Shown piece by piece: positions 37,930 through 47,610 of a stretch of 64,000 nt of DNA. Each line of letters starts with the position of its first letter. Position 1 is the first letter of the stretch. Source of the stretch: JADLDB01 sp040752975 (GTDB lineage: Bacteria > Myxococcota > Myxococcia > Myxococcales > Myxococcaceae); NCBI GenBank assembly GCA_040752975.1, contig JBFMHF010000006.1:41585-105584 (forward strand). The letters are read 5' to 3'. A program made the translations under genes and the position numbers. The notes under the pieces are model-generated. The model was not told the DNA's origin. It saw nothing but the letters and a program-made list of their open reading frames with translations, and made no database searches.

Positions 37930-38043
37930 GGGTCGGAGGTCGACGAGCGGCAGGACGTGGCTCCTGCGCGCCCGGTAGACGCGGAAGTTGCTGTCGCGCG
38001 TCAGCACCGACGCGCCGGGCATGACGCGAAGCCGCCGGTCGGG
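37930..38043 (-). pseudogene. Possible remnant of a PIN-domain protein C-terminus
   Basis: On the minus strand the gap reads GASVLTRDSNFRVYR, then ARRSHVLPLVDL. This is close to the last strand-helix of PIN-domain nucleases (LTxDxDFxVYR...). There is no start, no catalytic N-terminal part and no partner antitoxin, so it is at best a vestige. Confidence 0.3.
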
Positions 38044-38114
38044 AAGGCCGTGCGCCGACACGGGCCGGCTCCGAGAGGCTGCGGTTGGCGCTCGCCCGGC
38101 CCCCGACCCTGCGC

Positions 38115-38120
38115 TAGACC
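38115..38120 (+). promoter_or_regulatory. Putative -10 element (TAGACC)
   Basis: The hexamer ends 8 nt before the deoC ATG 38129. No Shine-Dalgarno lies between. Confidence 0.36.
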
Positions 38121-38128
38121 TCGGCTCC

Positions 38129-39049
<921 letters not shown>

Positions 39050-39129
39050 CGAGCCCAGGAGCAGCTGCAACGCCTGCGCACCCGTTCCGACAGGCGCGGC
39101 GAGGTTCCTCTGCTAGCGTCCGCCGCGCC

Positions 39130-39519
39130 ATGACCCCGTCCCAGCGCACTCAACTCGAGGCCGAGCTCCGACGGCTCCAGAAGGAGCTGTCCGCGAAGGC
39201 GGGCCGCAGGCTCGAGCCCAACCGCACCGACGACGTCGAGCGCCCCGACGAGGACGACGATCAACCCTTGAACGAGATGAACCAGTCCATCGCGTCCAAC
39301 CGGAACGCGCATGACGCGCTGGTGCTGAGCCGGGTGCGCGCGGCCTTGAAGCGCCTCGCCGACGACCCCGACGATTTTGGCGCCTGCCAGGACTGCGGTG
39401 ACGACGTGCCCTTCGCCCGCTTGAAGGCCATGCCGTACGCGGAGTACTGCGTGGAGTGTCAGCGCAAGCGCGACGGCCCCGGCCGCGCCACCCGCACCAG
39501 GCTGACCGACTACCGCTGA
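39130..39519 (+). CDS. DksA/TraR-type zinc-finger protein
   Basis: 129 aa. A coiled-coil N-terminal half (QRTQLEAELRRLQKELSAK) precedes the C4 finger Cys86-X2-Cys89-X17-Cys107-X2-Cys110 (CQDCGDDVPFARLKAMPYAE...). DksA-family proteins bind the RNA polymerase secondary channel and, with ppGpp, adjust rRNA and stress promoters. The coiled-coil tip motif DxxDxA of classical DksA is not obvious, so it may be a paralogue. TAGCGT (39114-39119) ends 10 nt before the ATG. Confidence 0.85.
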   Translation: MTPSQRTQLEAELRRLQKELSAKAGRRLEPNRTDDVERPDEDDDQPLNEMNQSIASNRNAHDALVLSRVRAALKRLADDPDDFGACQDCGDDVPFARLKAMPYAEYCVECQRKRDGPGRATRTRLTDYR

Positions 39520-39541
39520 GAGCCTCCGAAGGAGGGACACC

Positions 39542-41284
39542 ATGGATCCGAAAGCGCTCGCCACCCTCGCCCGCGCCTGGGCCGATGGAGATCCAGACCC
39601 GCAGACGGCGCAGGAAGTCCACGCGCTGCTCGCGAAGGAGAACTGGAAGGAGCTCGACGATCGCTTTGGCGCCTCGCTCGAGTTCGGCACCGCGGGCCTC
39701 CGCGGCACCCTGGGCGGCGGCACCAACCGGATGAACCGCGCCGTGGTCCGTCGCACCACCGCGGGCCTGGCGCGCTACCTCAAGGCCACCGTCCCCGACG
39801 CGGCGAAGCGTGGCGTGGTGGTGGGCCGTGACGGCCGCCTGATGAGCGCCGAGTTCGCCGCCGACGCCGCTGGGGTGCTGGCCGCCGAGGGAATCCCCGC
39901 GCACGTGCTGCCCGGCGTCTCTCCCACGCCCGTCACCGCCTTCGCCACCACCCACCTCAACGCCGCCGGCGCGGTGATGGTGACCGCCAGCCACAACCCG
40001 CCCGAGTACAACGGCTACAAGGTGTACTGGGGCAACGGCGCGCAGATCATCCCGCCGCATGACACCGGCATCGCGAAGGCCATCGACGCGGTGGAGGCGG
40101 CGAAGGACGTGAAGGTGATGCCCGAGGCCGAGGCCCGCGCGAAGGGTCTGTGGAAGGACGCGCCGCCCTCGGTGGAGCGCGCGTACCTCGACGCCATCCT
40201 CGCGCTGCGGCCCACGAGGCTCGCGGGCGACCTGCCCATCGTCTACACCGCGATGCACGGCGTGGGCGGCCGCTGGGTCGAGCAGGTCTTCAAGGAGGCG
40301 GGCTTCACGAAGCTGTCCCCTGTGCCCGAGCAGCAGCAGCCCGACGGGCGCTTCCCCACCGTGCGCTTCCCCAACCCGGAAGAGAAGGGCGCGATGGACC
40401 TGTCGACCGCGCTGGCCGAGAAGGTGAAGGCCGACCTGGTGCTGGCGAACGACCCAGACGCCGATCGCCTCGCTGTGATGGCGCGCGACGAGTCCGGCGC
40501 CCTGAAGATGCTCACCGGCAACGAGGTGGGGGTGCTGCTCGGCCACTACCTCCTCACGCAGGCGCCCGTGAAGGACGCGCTGGTCGTCACCACCATCGTC
40601 TCCTCCGCGCAGCTCAAGGCCATCGCCCAGGCGAAGGGCGCCCGGTACGGCGAGACGCTCACCGGCTTCAAGTGGATCGCCAACCTCGCCCTCGCCGAGA
40701 AGGCGAAGGGCGCCCGTTTCGTCATGGGGTACGAGGAGGCGCTCGGCTACACGGTGGGCGAAGTGGTGCGCGACAAGGACGGCGTGGGCGCGGCGCTGGT
40801 GACGGCCGACATGGCCGCGTGGTGCCGCTCCCGGGGCAAGACGCTGTGGGGCTACCTCGAGGAGGTGCAGCGCGAGCACGGCCTCTTCGTGGCGAAGCAG
40901 TACAACGCGACGCTGCCCGGCGCGTCGGGGGCGGCCGCGATCAAGGCGGTGATGGACGCCTTCCGCGCGAAGTCTCCCGAGCGCATCGGAGACATGGCCG
41001 TCTCCGCCACCAACGACTACCAGGCGCAGGCCCGCGTCGAGGGCGGGAAGACGACGCCGCTGACTCTCCCGAAGTCCAACGTCGTGGCGTACGAGCTGGA
41101 GGGCGGCAGCCGCGTCACGCTGCGCCCCTCGGGCACGGAGCCGAAGATCAAGTTCTACTTCGAGCTCAAGGAGACGCCGGGGAAGGGCGAGCCGATGGCC
41201 GAGGCGAAGGCCCGCGCCATGAAGCGGCTCGACGCGCTGGAGGCCGCCTTCCTCGTGCTGGCGCGCGCGCGCGGGCTGCCCTGA
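39542..41284 (+). CDS. Alpha-D-phosphohexomutase (phosphopentomutase/PGM2-like)
   Basis: 580 aa, the PGM2-like length. GTAGLRGTLGGGTNRMN leads the sugar-phosphate domain. The active Ser150 lies in TASHNPPEYNGYK, the Mg2+ loop is DPDADR (Asp304, 306, 308), and the C-terminal phosphate-binding loop is RPSGTEPKIKFY. This branch converts ribose- or deoxyribose-1-phosphate to the 5-phosphate, or acts on glucose or mannose phosphates. The nearby deoC makes phosphopentomutase activity attractive, but sequence alone does not fix it. It is 22 nt after the DksA-like stop, with GAGGGA upstream. Confidence 0.92.
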   Translation: MDPKALATLARAWADGDPDPQTAQEVHALLAKENWKELDDRFGASLEFGTAGLRGTLGGGTNRMNRAVVRRTTAGLARYLKATVPDAAKRGVVVGRDGRLMSAEFAADAAGVLAAEGIPAHVLPGVSPTPVTAFATTHLNAAGAVMVTASHNPPEYNGYKVYWGNGAQIIPPHDTGIAKAIDAVEAAKDVKVMPEAEARAKGLWKDAPPSVERAYLDAILALRPTRLAGDLPIVYTAMHGVGGRWVEQVFKEAGFTKLSPVPEQQQPDGRFPTVRFPNPEEKGAMDLSTALAEKVKADLVLANDPDADRLAVMARDESGALKMLTGNEVGVLLGHYLLTQAPVKDALVVTTIVSSAQLKAIAQAKGARYGETLTGFKWIANLALAEKAKGARFVMGYEEALGYTVGEVVRDKDGVGAALVTADMAAWCRSRGKTLWGYLEEVQREHGLFVAKQYNATLPGASGAAAIKAVMDAFRAKSPERIGDMAVSATNDYQAQARVEGGKTTPLTLPKSNVVAYELEGGSRVTLRPSGTEPKIKFYFELKETPGKGEPMAEAKARAMKRLDALEAAFLVLARARGLP

Positions 41285-41352
41285 GGCGGAGCTTTTTTCT
41301 CCACTTCCGTCCCGAGTCCCGTACATCGTGGGCGGAAGGGAGGGCTCTCGAC

Positions 41353-41991
41353 ATGCGATGGCTCATGCTGGCTGTTCTCGTCGCGTCCGGCGCGGCGCAG
41401 GCGCAGGAGGCGGCGGTCGGTCAGTCCTGGTCCGTGGTGGGGCCGAAGACCATCTCCAGCGGAGCGAACGCCATCGAAGGCGCGGTGGGCTGGCCGGGGT
41501 TGTCCGTCAGTTACCTCCACGGGCTGGCGGCGCGCTTCAACCTCGGCGCCCGCTTCTCTTTCAATTACGGAGTGGAGGGCATCGTCCGCTACCAGGTGAC
41601 GCCCGGCATCAAGCTGCAGGTGCTGACGAAGTTCTCCCTGCTGGAGAGCGGCCGCGTGTCCTTGGGCGTCACCTTCGAGCCCGGGCCGCTCTTCCATTTC
41701 TATTCCACCAGCACGCTGGTGGGCTTCGCGCTGCCGGTGGGCTTCCGCCTGGGCGTGGCGGCGTCGAGCGCGGTGCAGCTGGCGATCCTCTTCGACCTGC
41801 CCTTCTGGATCTCCTTCGGCGCCGCCGCCAGCTTCAACGTCCCCATCCTCACCGGGGTGGGCGTGGAGTTCTTCCTCCAGTCGAACCTGCTCCTCTTCCT
41901 GCGGCTGCGCATGGGCCCCACCATCTTCGCGCGCGGGGGGCCGGCCGAGTTCACCCTGGAGAGCGCGGTGGGCGTCGGCTGGCGCTTCTAA
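41353..41991 (+). CDS. Small outer-membrane beta-barrel protein
   Basis: 212 aa with a signal peptide (MRWLMLAVLVASGAAQAQ). The rest alternates hydrophobic and polar residues in barrel-like strands (LGARFSFNYGVEGIVRYQV, GFALPVGFRLGVAASS). It ends with an aromatic C-terminus (ESAVGVGWRF), the outer-membrane assembly signal. No substrate or family is apparent. It lies on the same strand after the phosphohexomutase (68-bp gap) and before a methyltransferase gene. Confidence 0.8.
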   Translation: MRWLMLAVLVASGAAQAQEAAVGQSWSVVGPKTISSGANAIEGAVGWPGLSVSYLHGLAARFNLGARFSFNYGVEGIVRYQVTPGIKLQVLTKFSLLESGRVSLGVTFEPGPLFHFYSTSTLVGFALPVGFRLGVAASSAVQLAILFDLPFWISFGAAASFNVPILTGVGVEFFLQSNLLLFLRLRMGPTIFARGGPAEFTLESAVGVGWRF

Positions 41992-41998
41992 GAAGGCG

Positions 41999-42004
41999 TA
42001 GAGT
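41999..42004 (+). promoter_or_regulatory. Putative -10 element (TAGAGT)
   Basis: The hexamer ends 8 nt before GTG 42013, in the 21-bp gap after the barrel-protein stop. Confidence 0.32.
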
Positions 42005-42012
42005 CACGCGCG

Positions 42013-42762
42013 GTGAGCTTCAAGGACCACTTCTCCCAGGCCTCTCAGGCCTACGCGCAGAGTCGCCCGCGCTATTCACGCGCGCTGGTGGACTTCCTCG
42101 CCGACGTCTCACCGTCCACCGGCCTCGCGTGGGACGTGGGCTGCGGCTCGGGGCAGCTGTCGACGCTCCTGCCTGAGCGCTTCGCGCACGTCATCGCCAC
42201 CGACGCCAGCGCCCAGCAGCTCGAGCACGCCGAGGCGCACCCGAAGGTGGAATACCGCCACGCCCCCGCCGAGGCCTCGGGGCTGGACGCGAACGTGGCG
42301 GACTGCATCACCGTCGCGCAGGCCGCCCACTGGTTCGAGCTGCCGCGCTTCTACGCCGAGGTGCGACGGGTGGCGCGCGTGCCAGCGTCCGTCATCGCGC
42401 TCATCACGTATTCCTTTCACTCCGTCGCGCCCGCGGTGGACGAGGTGGTGGGCCGCTTCGCGCTGGGCACGCTGGCCGACTTCTGGCCGAAGGAGCGCCG
42501 CCACGTGGACGCCGGCTACGCCTCGCTGGACTTCCCCTTCGCGCGGCTCGACGTGCCGCCGCTGGAGCTGGTCGCCGACTGGGAGGTGGACGCGATGCTG
42601 GGCTACATCCGCACCTGGTCCGCCACCTCCGCCTTCCTCCGCGCGGGCCATGAGCGCGAGGTGCAGGACTTCGAGGACCAGGTGCGGAGTGCGTGGGGCT
42701 CCATCCGCGCGCGACGGGTGACGTGGCCCCTCACCGTCGTCGCCGGGAGGGTGGGCGCGTGA
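42013..42762 (+). CDS. Class I SAM-dependent methyltransferase
   Basis: 249 aa. Motif I is DVGCGSGQLSTLLPERF, followed by VIATDASAQQLEHA and the D-x-ITVAQAAHWF block of methyltransferase_11-type enzymes (UbiE/TrmM-like small-molecule group). The substrate is unknown. The GTG start follows a TA hexamer. The stop overlaps the next GTG by 4 bp, so the downstream thioredoxin-like lipoprotein is translationally coupled. Confidence 0.9.
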   Translation: MSFKDHFSQASQAYAQSRPRYSRALVDFLADVSPSTGLAWDVGCGSGQLSTLLPERFAHVIATDASAQQLEHAEAHPKVEYRHAPAEASGLDANVADCITVAQAAHWFELPRFYAEVRRVARVPASVIALITYSFHSVAPAVDEVVGRFALGTLADFWPKERRHVDAGYASLDFPFARLDVPPLELVADWEVDAMLGYIRTWSATSAFLRAGHEREVQDFEDQVRSAWGSIRARRVTWPLTVVAGRVGA

Positions 42763-43232
42763 AGACAGTCGTGCTGATGGCCGTGGCCCTGGCCGTGCTG
42801 GCCGGCTGCAAGAGCTCCAGCGGGGCGACGGAAGCCCGGCCGAAGGGCCACCTCCGCCTCGTCCCGGCGCCCGCGACTCCGCCCGATCAACTCGCGCCGC
42901 TCATCGCCCGCGAGCGCAGCGCGTCCGCCGCGGCCGGCCGTACCTTGCTCGTGTACGTGGGCGCTGTCTGGTGCGAGCCCTGCACACGCTTTCACGACGC
43001 CGCGGAGAAGGGACAGCTCGACGCGGACTTCGGAGATCTCGACCTCCTCGTCTTCGACGCCGAAGCCGACGCGGAACGGCTGCTGCTGGCGGGCTACGAG
43101 TCACGCCTCATCCCCTTGCTGGTCATCCCGGGCCCCGACGGGCGGGCGACGGGGCAGCGCATGGAAGGCAGCGTCAAGGGTGACGCCGTGGCGGACATGA
43201 GGCCGCGCCTCAAGAAGCTGCTGGGAAGGTAA
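42759..43232 (+). CDS. Thioredoxin-fold lipoprotein
   Basis: 157 aa from GTG 42759, which overlaps the methyltransferase stop (GTGA). The signal is VKTVVLMAVALAVLAGC, a lipoprotein. The thioredoxin-like domain carries WCEPC (Cys72, Cys75) after LLVYVGAVW, and a cis-Pro-like LIPLLVIPGPDG. It probably reduces or isomerises disulphides at the envelope. The HD-domain gene follows 9 nt later. Confidence 0.9.
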   Translation: MKTVVLMAVALAVLAGCKSSSGATEARPKGHLRLVPAPATPPDQLAPLIARERSASAAAGRTLLVYVGAVWCEPCTRFHDAAEKGQLDADFGDLDLLVFDAEADAERLLLAGYESRLIPLLVIPGPDGRATGQRMEGSVKGDAVADMRPRLKKLLGR

Positions 43233-43241
43233 GGGGAGCGC

Positions 43242-43769
43242 GTGAAGATCCAGACGGCCTCGGGACGATGGGTGGATCCACTCGCGCCGGAGCCCGAGTC
43301 GCTCGTCATCGAGGACGTGGCGCACGCGCTGTCCCAGTTGGCGCGCTTCGGAGGCCACGCCCGCCTGTCCGACGAGGGCTACTCCTGGACGGTGGCGCTC
43401 CACAGCGTCGAGGTCGCGCGGCGGTTGGAACGGGCTGGCCACGCGCGCGAGGTGGTGCGCTGCGGCTTGATGCACGACGCGACCGAGGCGTACCTGGTGG
43501 ACGTCCCGCGGCCGGTGAAGAAGCGGCTGACGGACTACCTGGCCCTGGAAGACGCGCTGTGGCGCGCGGTGGCCCGGCGCTTCTCCTTGCCGGAGGCGAT
43601 TCCACCCGCCGTCCACGAGGCCGACACGCAGCAACTCCACGTGGAGGCGCTCCACTTCATGCGCGACTGGGACGCGCCCGCTTCCCTGCGCGCGGAGCCG
43701 AGGCCCCGCGTGCTGTCGCCTTTGGACGCGCGGGCCCTGTTCCTCTCCGAGTTCGCCCGCCTCTCGTGA
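43242..43769 (+). CDS. HD-domain phosphohydrolase (YfbR-like)
   Basis: 175 aa. The metal-binding residues follow the HD pattern: SWTVALHSVEVA, then LMHDATEAYLVD, with a later Asp near DTQQLH. Size and motif order resemble the YfbR/5'-nucleotidase group, which removes phosphate from deoxynucleotides; the substrate is not proven. GTG start, third in the methyltransferase-lipoprotein-HD run. Its last 113 bp overlap the 3' end of the convergent cupin gene. Confidence 0.85.
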   Translation: MKIQTASGRWVDPLAPEPESLVIEDVAHALSQLARFGGHARLSDEGYSWTVALHSVEVARRLERAGHAREVVRCGLMHDATEAYLVDVPRPVKKRLTDYLALEDALWRAVARRFSLPEAIPPAVHEADTQQLHVEALHFMRDWDAPASLRAEPRPRVLSPLDARALFLSEFARLS

Positions 43770-44193
43770 GCGGCAGCCCGGGTCGCCAGTCCTTCGGCGC
43801 CAGCTCGAAGCGGCTGAAGTCGAAGGCCGGCGCCACCGTGCAGCCCACCAGCGTGAAGTCACCCAGCGTGCGCGCGGCCTGCCAGGCGTTGGGCGGCACC
43901 ACGTACTGGGGCCGCTGCCCCGCCGCGACGTCCACGCCGAGGAGGTGTGTCCGCACCGCGCGCCCGTCCTCCGAGATGGAGAGCAGGAGGGGCGCGCCTG
44001 CGTAGAAGTGCCAGGCCTCCGCGGCGTCCACCCGGTGCCAGTGAGAGGCTTCGCCCGCCCTGAGCAGGAAGTAGATGGCCGTGGACGCCCCGCGACGTCC
44101 TCTGGGCGCGCGGTCGCGGAAGGTCTCCACGTACCACCCGCCTTCCGGGTGGCGGACCAGGCCCAGCGCGGCGATCAGCTCGTCGGCTGTCAT
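43657..44193 (-). CDS. Cupin_5/DUF985 family protein
   Basis: 178 aa from ATG 44193. The core is diagnostic: LGLVRHPEGGWYVETFRD, STAIYFLLRAGEASHWHRVDAAEAWHFYAG and APAFDFSRFELA. It supplies the His ligands of a small metal-binding cupin. After that, where the family normally ends, about 45 basic residues continue, antisense to the HD gene. The overlap may be real, or the stop may have been lost by mutation. Function of the family is unsettled. Confidence 0.85.
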   Translation of the reverse strand: MTADELIAALGLVRHPEGGWYVETFRDRAPRGRRGASTAIYFLLRAGEASHWHRVDAAEAWHFYAGAPLLLSISEDGRAVRTHLLGVDVAAGQRPQYVVPPNAWQAARTLGDFTLVGCTVAPAFDFSRFELAPKDWRPGLPLTRGGRTRRGTGPARPKATARGASAPRAGKRARPSRA

Positions 44194-44323
44194 CTGCGTC
44201 GAACCGGGTTCGTCACGGCCGCGTCCGGGCTGGGGACCTCGAGGCATCATCCACGCCAAACGTACCCCAGCACCTCGTCCTCGGCGCGGCGGGTGAAAGC
44301 CGGCAGAGAGGCCATGCCTCGCG

Positions 44324-45676
44324 TCAGCGCTCCGCCGCGGGCGTGATGGAGGCGCGCGTCAGAAGGTGGAAGCGCACGAGGAGCGCCACCGCCACCGCCG
44401 TGAGGCCGGCCGACAGGCCCCACCACAGGCCCACCACGCCGAGGCTCCCCTTCACGCCCAACAGCACCGCCACCGGCAGCCCGATGAGCCAATGGCCGAC
44501 CAGGTTGGCCCAGAGCGTGAATCGCGTGTCGCCCGCCCCCCGCAGCGCGCCGGCGCCCACCGCCTGCACGCCGTCCGACACCTGAAACACGGCCGCCACT
44601 ACGAAGAGTGTCACCACCACGTCGATGACGGCCGAGTCAGTGGACAGCACTCCACCGAGGGCGCGCGGGAAGGTGAGGAAGATGAGCGAGGTGATGCACA
44701 TGAACCCCACCACGCTGGCGAAGGCCGTGAAGCCCGCCCTCCGCGCCGCGCGCGTGTCCTTCGCGCCCACGCCCCAGCCCACGCGCGTCGCCGCCGCGCT
44801 GCCGATGCCCACCGCCACGCAGAACGTCACCGACGCCGTGGTGAGCACCACCTGGTGCGCCGCCACCGCCTGCGCGCCCAGCCGCCCGGCCAGCACGCCG
44901 GCGAGCGAGAAGAGACCCGACTCCGCGAGGAAGTGGAGGCCGATCGGCAACCCCAACGCGGCGGCCTGCGTGAGCCTCGCCTTGTCCGGGCGTCGCTGTG
45001 TGCCTTCTGGCGCCCGCCTGAGCGCCAGGAGCAGCACCACGTACTGCAGCCCGGTGCACACCGTCGTGGCGATGGCCGCGCCCGTCACGCCCAGCGCAGG
45101 AATGGGCCCGGCGCCAAAGACGAGCAACACGTCCAGCGCGAGGTTGGCGATGTTGGCCAGCACCATCGCCCAGAAGGTGGCCGCGGGACGCCCCACGCCC
45201 TGCAGGTAGCTGCGCGCGCCGATGAACAGCAGCAACAGTGGAACGCCTGGCACGCGCCACCGCATGTACTCGCCCGCGCCGGCCGCCAGCGCTGGCTCCA
45301 CGCCGAAGGGCGCGAGCAACGTGGGCAACACGGCCACCGCCAGCATCAACGGCACCGCCACCACGCCCGCCAGCCACGTGCCCTGCCACAGCCAGGTGCG
45401 CGCGCGCGCCTCGTCCCTCGCGCCCACCGCCTGCGCCACCAGCGGATCGAGGGCCAGCATCACGCCCATGCCAAAGTACGACACCGTGAAGGTGAGCGAG
45501 TTGCCGAGGCCTGCCGCGGCCTGCGCCTCGGCCGACACGCGACCCAGGACCGCCGTGTCCACCAGCCCCATCAGCGCCTGGCCCATCTGCGCCAGGGCCA
45601 ACGGCAGCGCGAGGCGCCACAGCCCGACGAGCTCTCCTTCGCGGACGGCGGGCGGCTGGGCGGGGGCGACCTCCAT
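44324..45676 (-). CDS. MATE family multidrug/toxin efflux transporter
   Basis: 450 aa with 12 membrane segments in two homologous halves. The opening LWRLALPLALAQMGQALMGLVDTAVLGR is the MatE signature, repeated in the second half near ALGLPIGLHFLAESGLF. It exchanges organic cations or other compounds for H+ or Na+ at the inner membrane. ATG 45676; TAGCCC (minus strand) ends 9 nt upstream. It is probably monocistronic. Confidence 0.94.
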   Translation of the reverse strand: MEVAPAQPPAVREGELVGLWRLALPLALAQMGQALMGLVDTAVLGRVSAEAQAAAGLGNSLTFTVSYFGMGVMLALDPLVAQAVGARDEARARTWLWQGTWLAGVVAVPLMLAVAVLPTLLAPFGVEPALAAGAGEYMRWRVPGVPLLLLFIGARSYLQGVGRPAATFWAMVLANIANLALDVLLVFGAGPIPALGVTGAAIATTVCTGLQYVVLLLALRRAPEGTQRRPDKARLTQAAALGLPIGLHFLAESGLFSLAGVLAGRLGAQAVAAHQVVLTTASVTFCVAVGIGSAAATRVGWGVGAKDTRAARRAGFTAFASVVGFMCITSLIFLTFPRALGGVLSTDSAVIDVVVTLFVVAAVFQVSDGVQAVGAGALRGAGDTRFTLWANLVGHWLIGLPVAVLLGVKGSLGVVGLWWGLSAGLTAVAVALLVRFHLLTRASITPAAER

Positions 45677-46062
45677 GCGGCGGCAGGGCTAACCCACGCG
45701 CCTCCGAAATGCGACGGCCCTTCTGGTGTCAGGCAGGAGGCTGGCGTCCCGCCGTGGCTTGTCGCGCTGGGCCAGCAGGGCCTCGCGGCCACGAGCCTCA
45801 CCAGGGCCCTGTCGGCCGGCGCGGGAGAGGAGGGGGCGCCTCGGCTCGCTTGCCTTCGTCGTCGAGTCGCACCCCTCGGAGGTTCGTCATCTCGTCTGCG
45901 GCGACGGGCGCGGGAGACCGGCCCCCACGCCCGCGTCACTTCTCCTCGGCCTCCCACGGCCGCATCGCCCCGGGCGGAAAGGTGTGGCTCCTTGCGTGGT
46001 GACTCCCCGCGGGGGCGGCCCGTCGTGGCGCGGGGGGGGCGCCACGAGTTGGATGGTGCGCC
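45677..46062. other. Intergenic region without a supported gene
   Basis: 386 bp between the divergently placed MATE gene and the 3' end of the VWA gene. Open frames on both strands are Arg/Gly/Pro-rich and lack starts with ribosome sites or any family resemblance. A G-run (46032-46039) is the only notable element. Confidence 0.6.
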
Positions 46063-47505
46063 TCAATACACCGATTCGCCGCGGCCGCCGCTCTTGAGCG
46101 ACTGCACCTTCATCTGCTTCACCGCCTCGCTGCGCGCGGCAGGACTCGCAGTGGGCGCGGAGGTGGACAGCCCGTACACCGCCTGGTTGTTCTGCCGCTC
46201 CTCGGCCAGCGCCCCGGCGCCGGCGATGGCTTCCGCGTCGAAGAAGTACTGGTTGTTCTCGTCGAGGCTGCGCCGCGCGCTGTCGAAGTCGCCGCGGGTG
46301 ATGGCGTCGGCCGCCTTCTTGTAGTTGACCGCCGCGCGGGCCTTCGTCGCGTCCACCACCGCGCTCTTGTCGCGCTTCGCCTGTGCCAGCGTGGCGTCCT
46401 GCGTCACCATCGCCGCCAGCGCCAGCCGGGCGTCGGCCTGCGAGCCGGTGAGGAGATCCGTGTAGTCCAGCTTGAAGGCCGCCACGTCGATGCTGCCCGT
46501 CGTCACCGAGGGGGTGGCGTTCAGGTGCACCACCAGCTTCTCCACCTGCCCCGCCGAGAAGTCCGGCAGCGACACCGTCACCGTCCGGCCGCTCTGAGAG
46601 GTGGGCCGGCCAAAGACGTCGCGGAAGGCGATGCCCTCGGGCAGGGTGAAGGACAGCGTGACGCCGCGCGCCACCATCGTGCCCGCCTGCTTCAAGTCCT
46701 TCTCGAAGATGCTGGCCATGGCCGAGGCGTCGGCGATGAAGCCGTAGCTGCCTCCGCCCACGTCCGCCAGCCGCTGCATCAGGTCCTCGTTGAAGTCGGC
46801 GCCCACGCCCAGCGACGTCACCGAGACGCCCGACGCGCGGATCTTCGCTACCGTGTTCGCCAGGCCCGCCGCCGAGGTGATGCCCACCGTCGGCTGTCCG
46901 TCCGACAAGAGCAGCAGGCGGTTGACGCGGAAGTCGCTCATCGCGGCCGCGAGGTGGTTCTTCCCCGCCCACAGGCCTTCGCCGATGTTGGTGCCGCCCT
47001 CATCCTGAATGGAGTGGATGTACCGCCGCATGCGCGCCTTGTTGTCCTCGGTGGCGAACAGCCCGCCCAGGGCCCGCACGTCGCTGCCGTAGTGGATGAT
47101 GGCCAGGCGATCCTGCTCGTTGAGCTGGTCCACGAGGCGGAGCGCCGCGCGGCGGGCCTGCTCGATCTTCACGCCGGACATCGAGCCGGAGCGATCGATG
47201 ACCAGCGCCAGGTTGACGGGCGCGCGGGTGCTGCCCGGCACCTCCACTGCTGTCACCTCCAGCGAGGCGAAGACGTCGCTGGTGCCCGGCACCACGTACG
47301 GGTGCGAGAGGCGGCCCGTCAGCGACAGGGAGCCCGGGTGCGCGGAGGGCTCCGGCGGCTTCGGCGCCGGGACTGGCTGGGGAGCCGGCGCGGGCGCGGG
47401 CGGAGGAGGCGGCGTGGGAGAGTGCGAGAGGCGCGGCAACCCGACGATGACGGCGACGAGGAGGAGGGCGGCGGCGGTTCCAAGGTAGGCGGTCGTTCGG
47501 TTCAT
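46063..47505 (-). CDS. Von Willebrand factor A-domain protein (BatA/YfbK-like)
   Basis: 480 aa. An N-terminal membrane segment (AYLGTAAALLLVAVIVGLP) is followed by a Pro/Ala linker. The VWA domain has a full MIDAS: DRSGSMSGVK, a later Thr in the GGTNIGEGLW stretch, and LLLSDGQPTVG. The C-terminal part resembles the YfbK/DUF3520-type domain (DLLTGSQADARLALAAMVTQ). It binds Mg2+-dependent partners at the envelope. It diverges from the kinase gene with 105 bp between starts, so the two probably share a regulatory region. Confidence 0.9.
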   Translation of the reverse strand: MNRTTAYLGTAAALLLVAVIVGLPRLSHSPTPPPPPAPAPAPQPVPAPKPPEPSAHPGSLSLTGRLSHPYVVPGTSDVFASLEVTAVEVPGSTRAPVNLALVIDRSGSMSGVKIEQARRAALRLVDQLNEQDRLAIIHYGSDVRALGGLFATEDNKARMRRYIHSIQDEGGTNIGEGLWAGKNHLAAAMSDFRVNRLLLLSDGQPTVGITSAAGLANTVAKIRASGVSVTSLGVGADFNEDLMQRLADVGGGSYGFIADASAMASIFEKDLKQAGTMVARGVTLSFTLPEGIAFRDVFGRPTSQSGRTVTVSLPDFSAGQVEKLVVHLNATPSVTTGSIDVAAFKLDYTDLLTGSQADARLALAAMVTQDATLAQAKRDKSAVVDATKARAAVNYKKAADAITRGDFDSARRSLDENNQYFFDAEAIAGAGALAEERQNNQAVYGLSTSAPTASPAARSEAVKQMKVQSLKSGGRGESVY

Positions 47506-47610
47506 GGGCGGCCCGTGGAACGCCCGAGGTGGCAGGGCGATCTGAAGGTTGGCGATTTTCCTCGGGACACCAGAGAATCCCGGGGGTTGCACTTTCGACT
47601 GGGGGCGACG

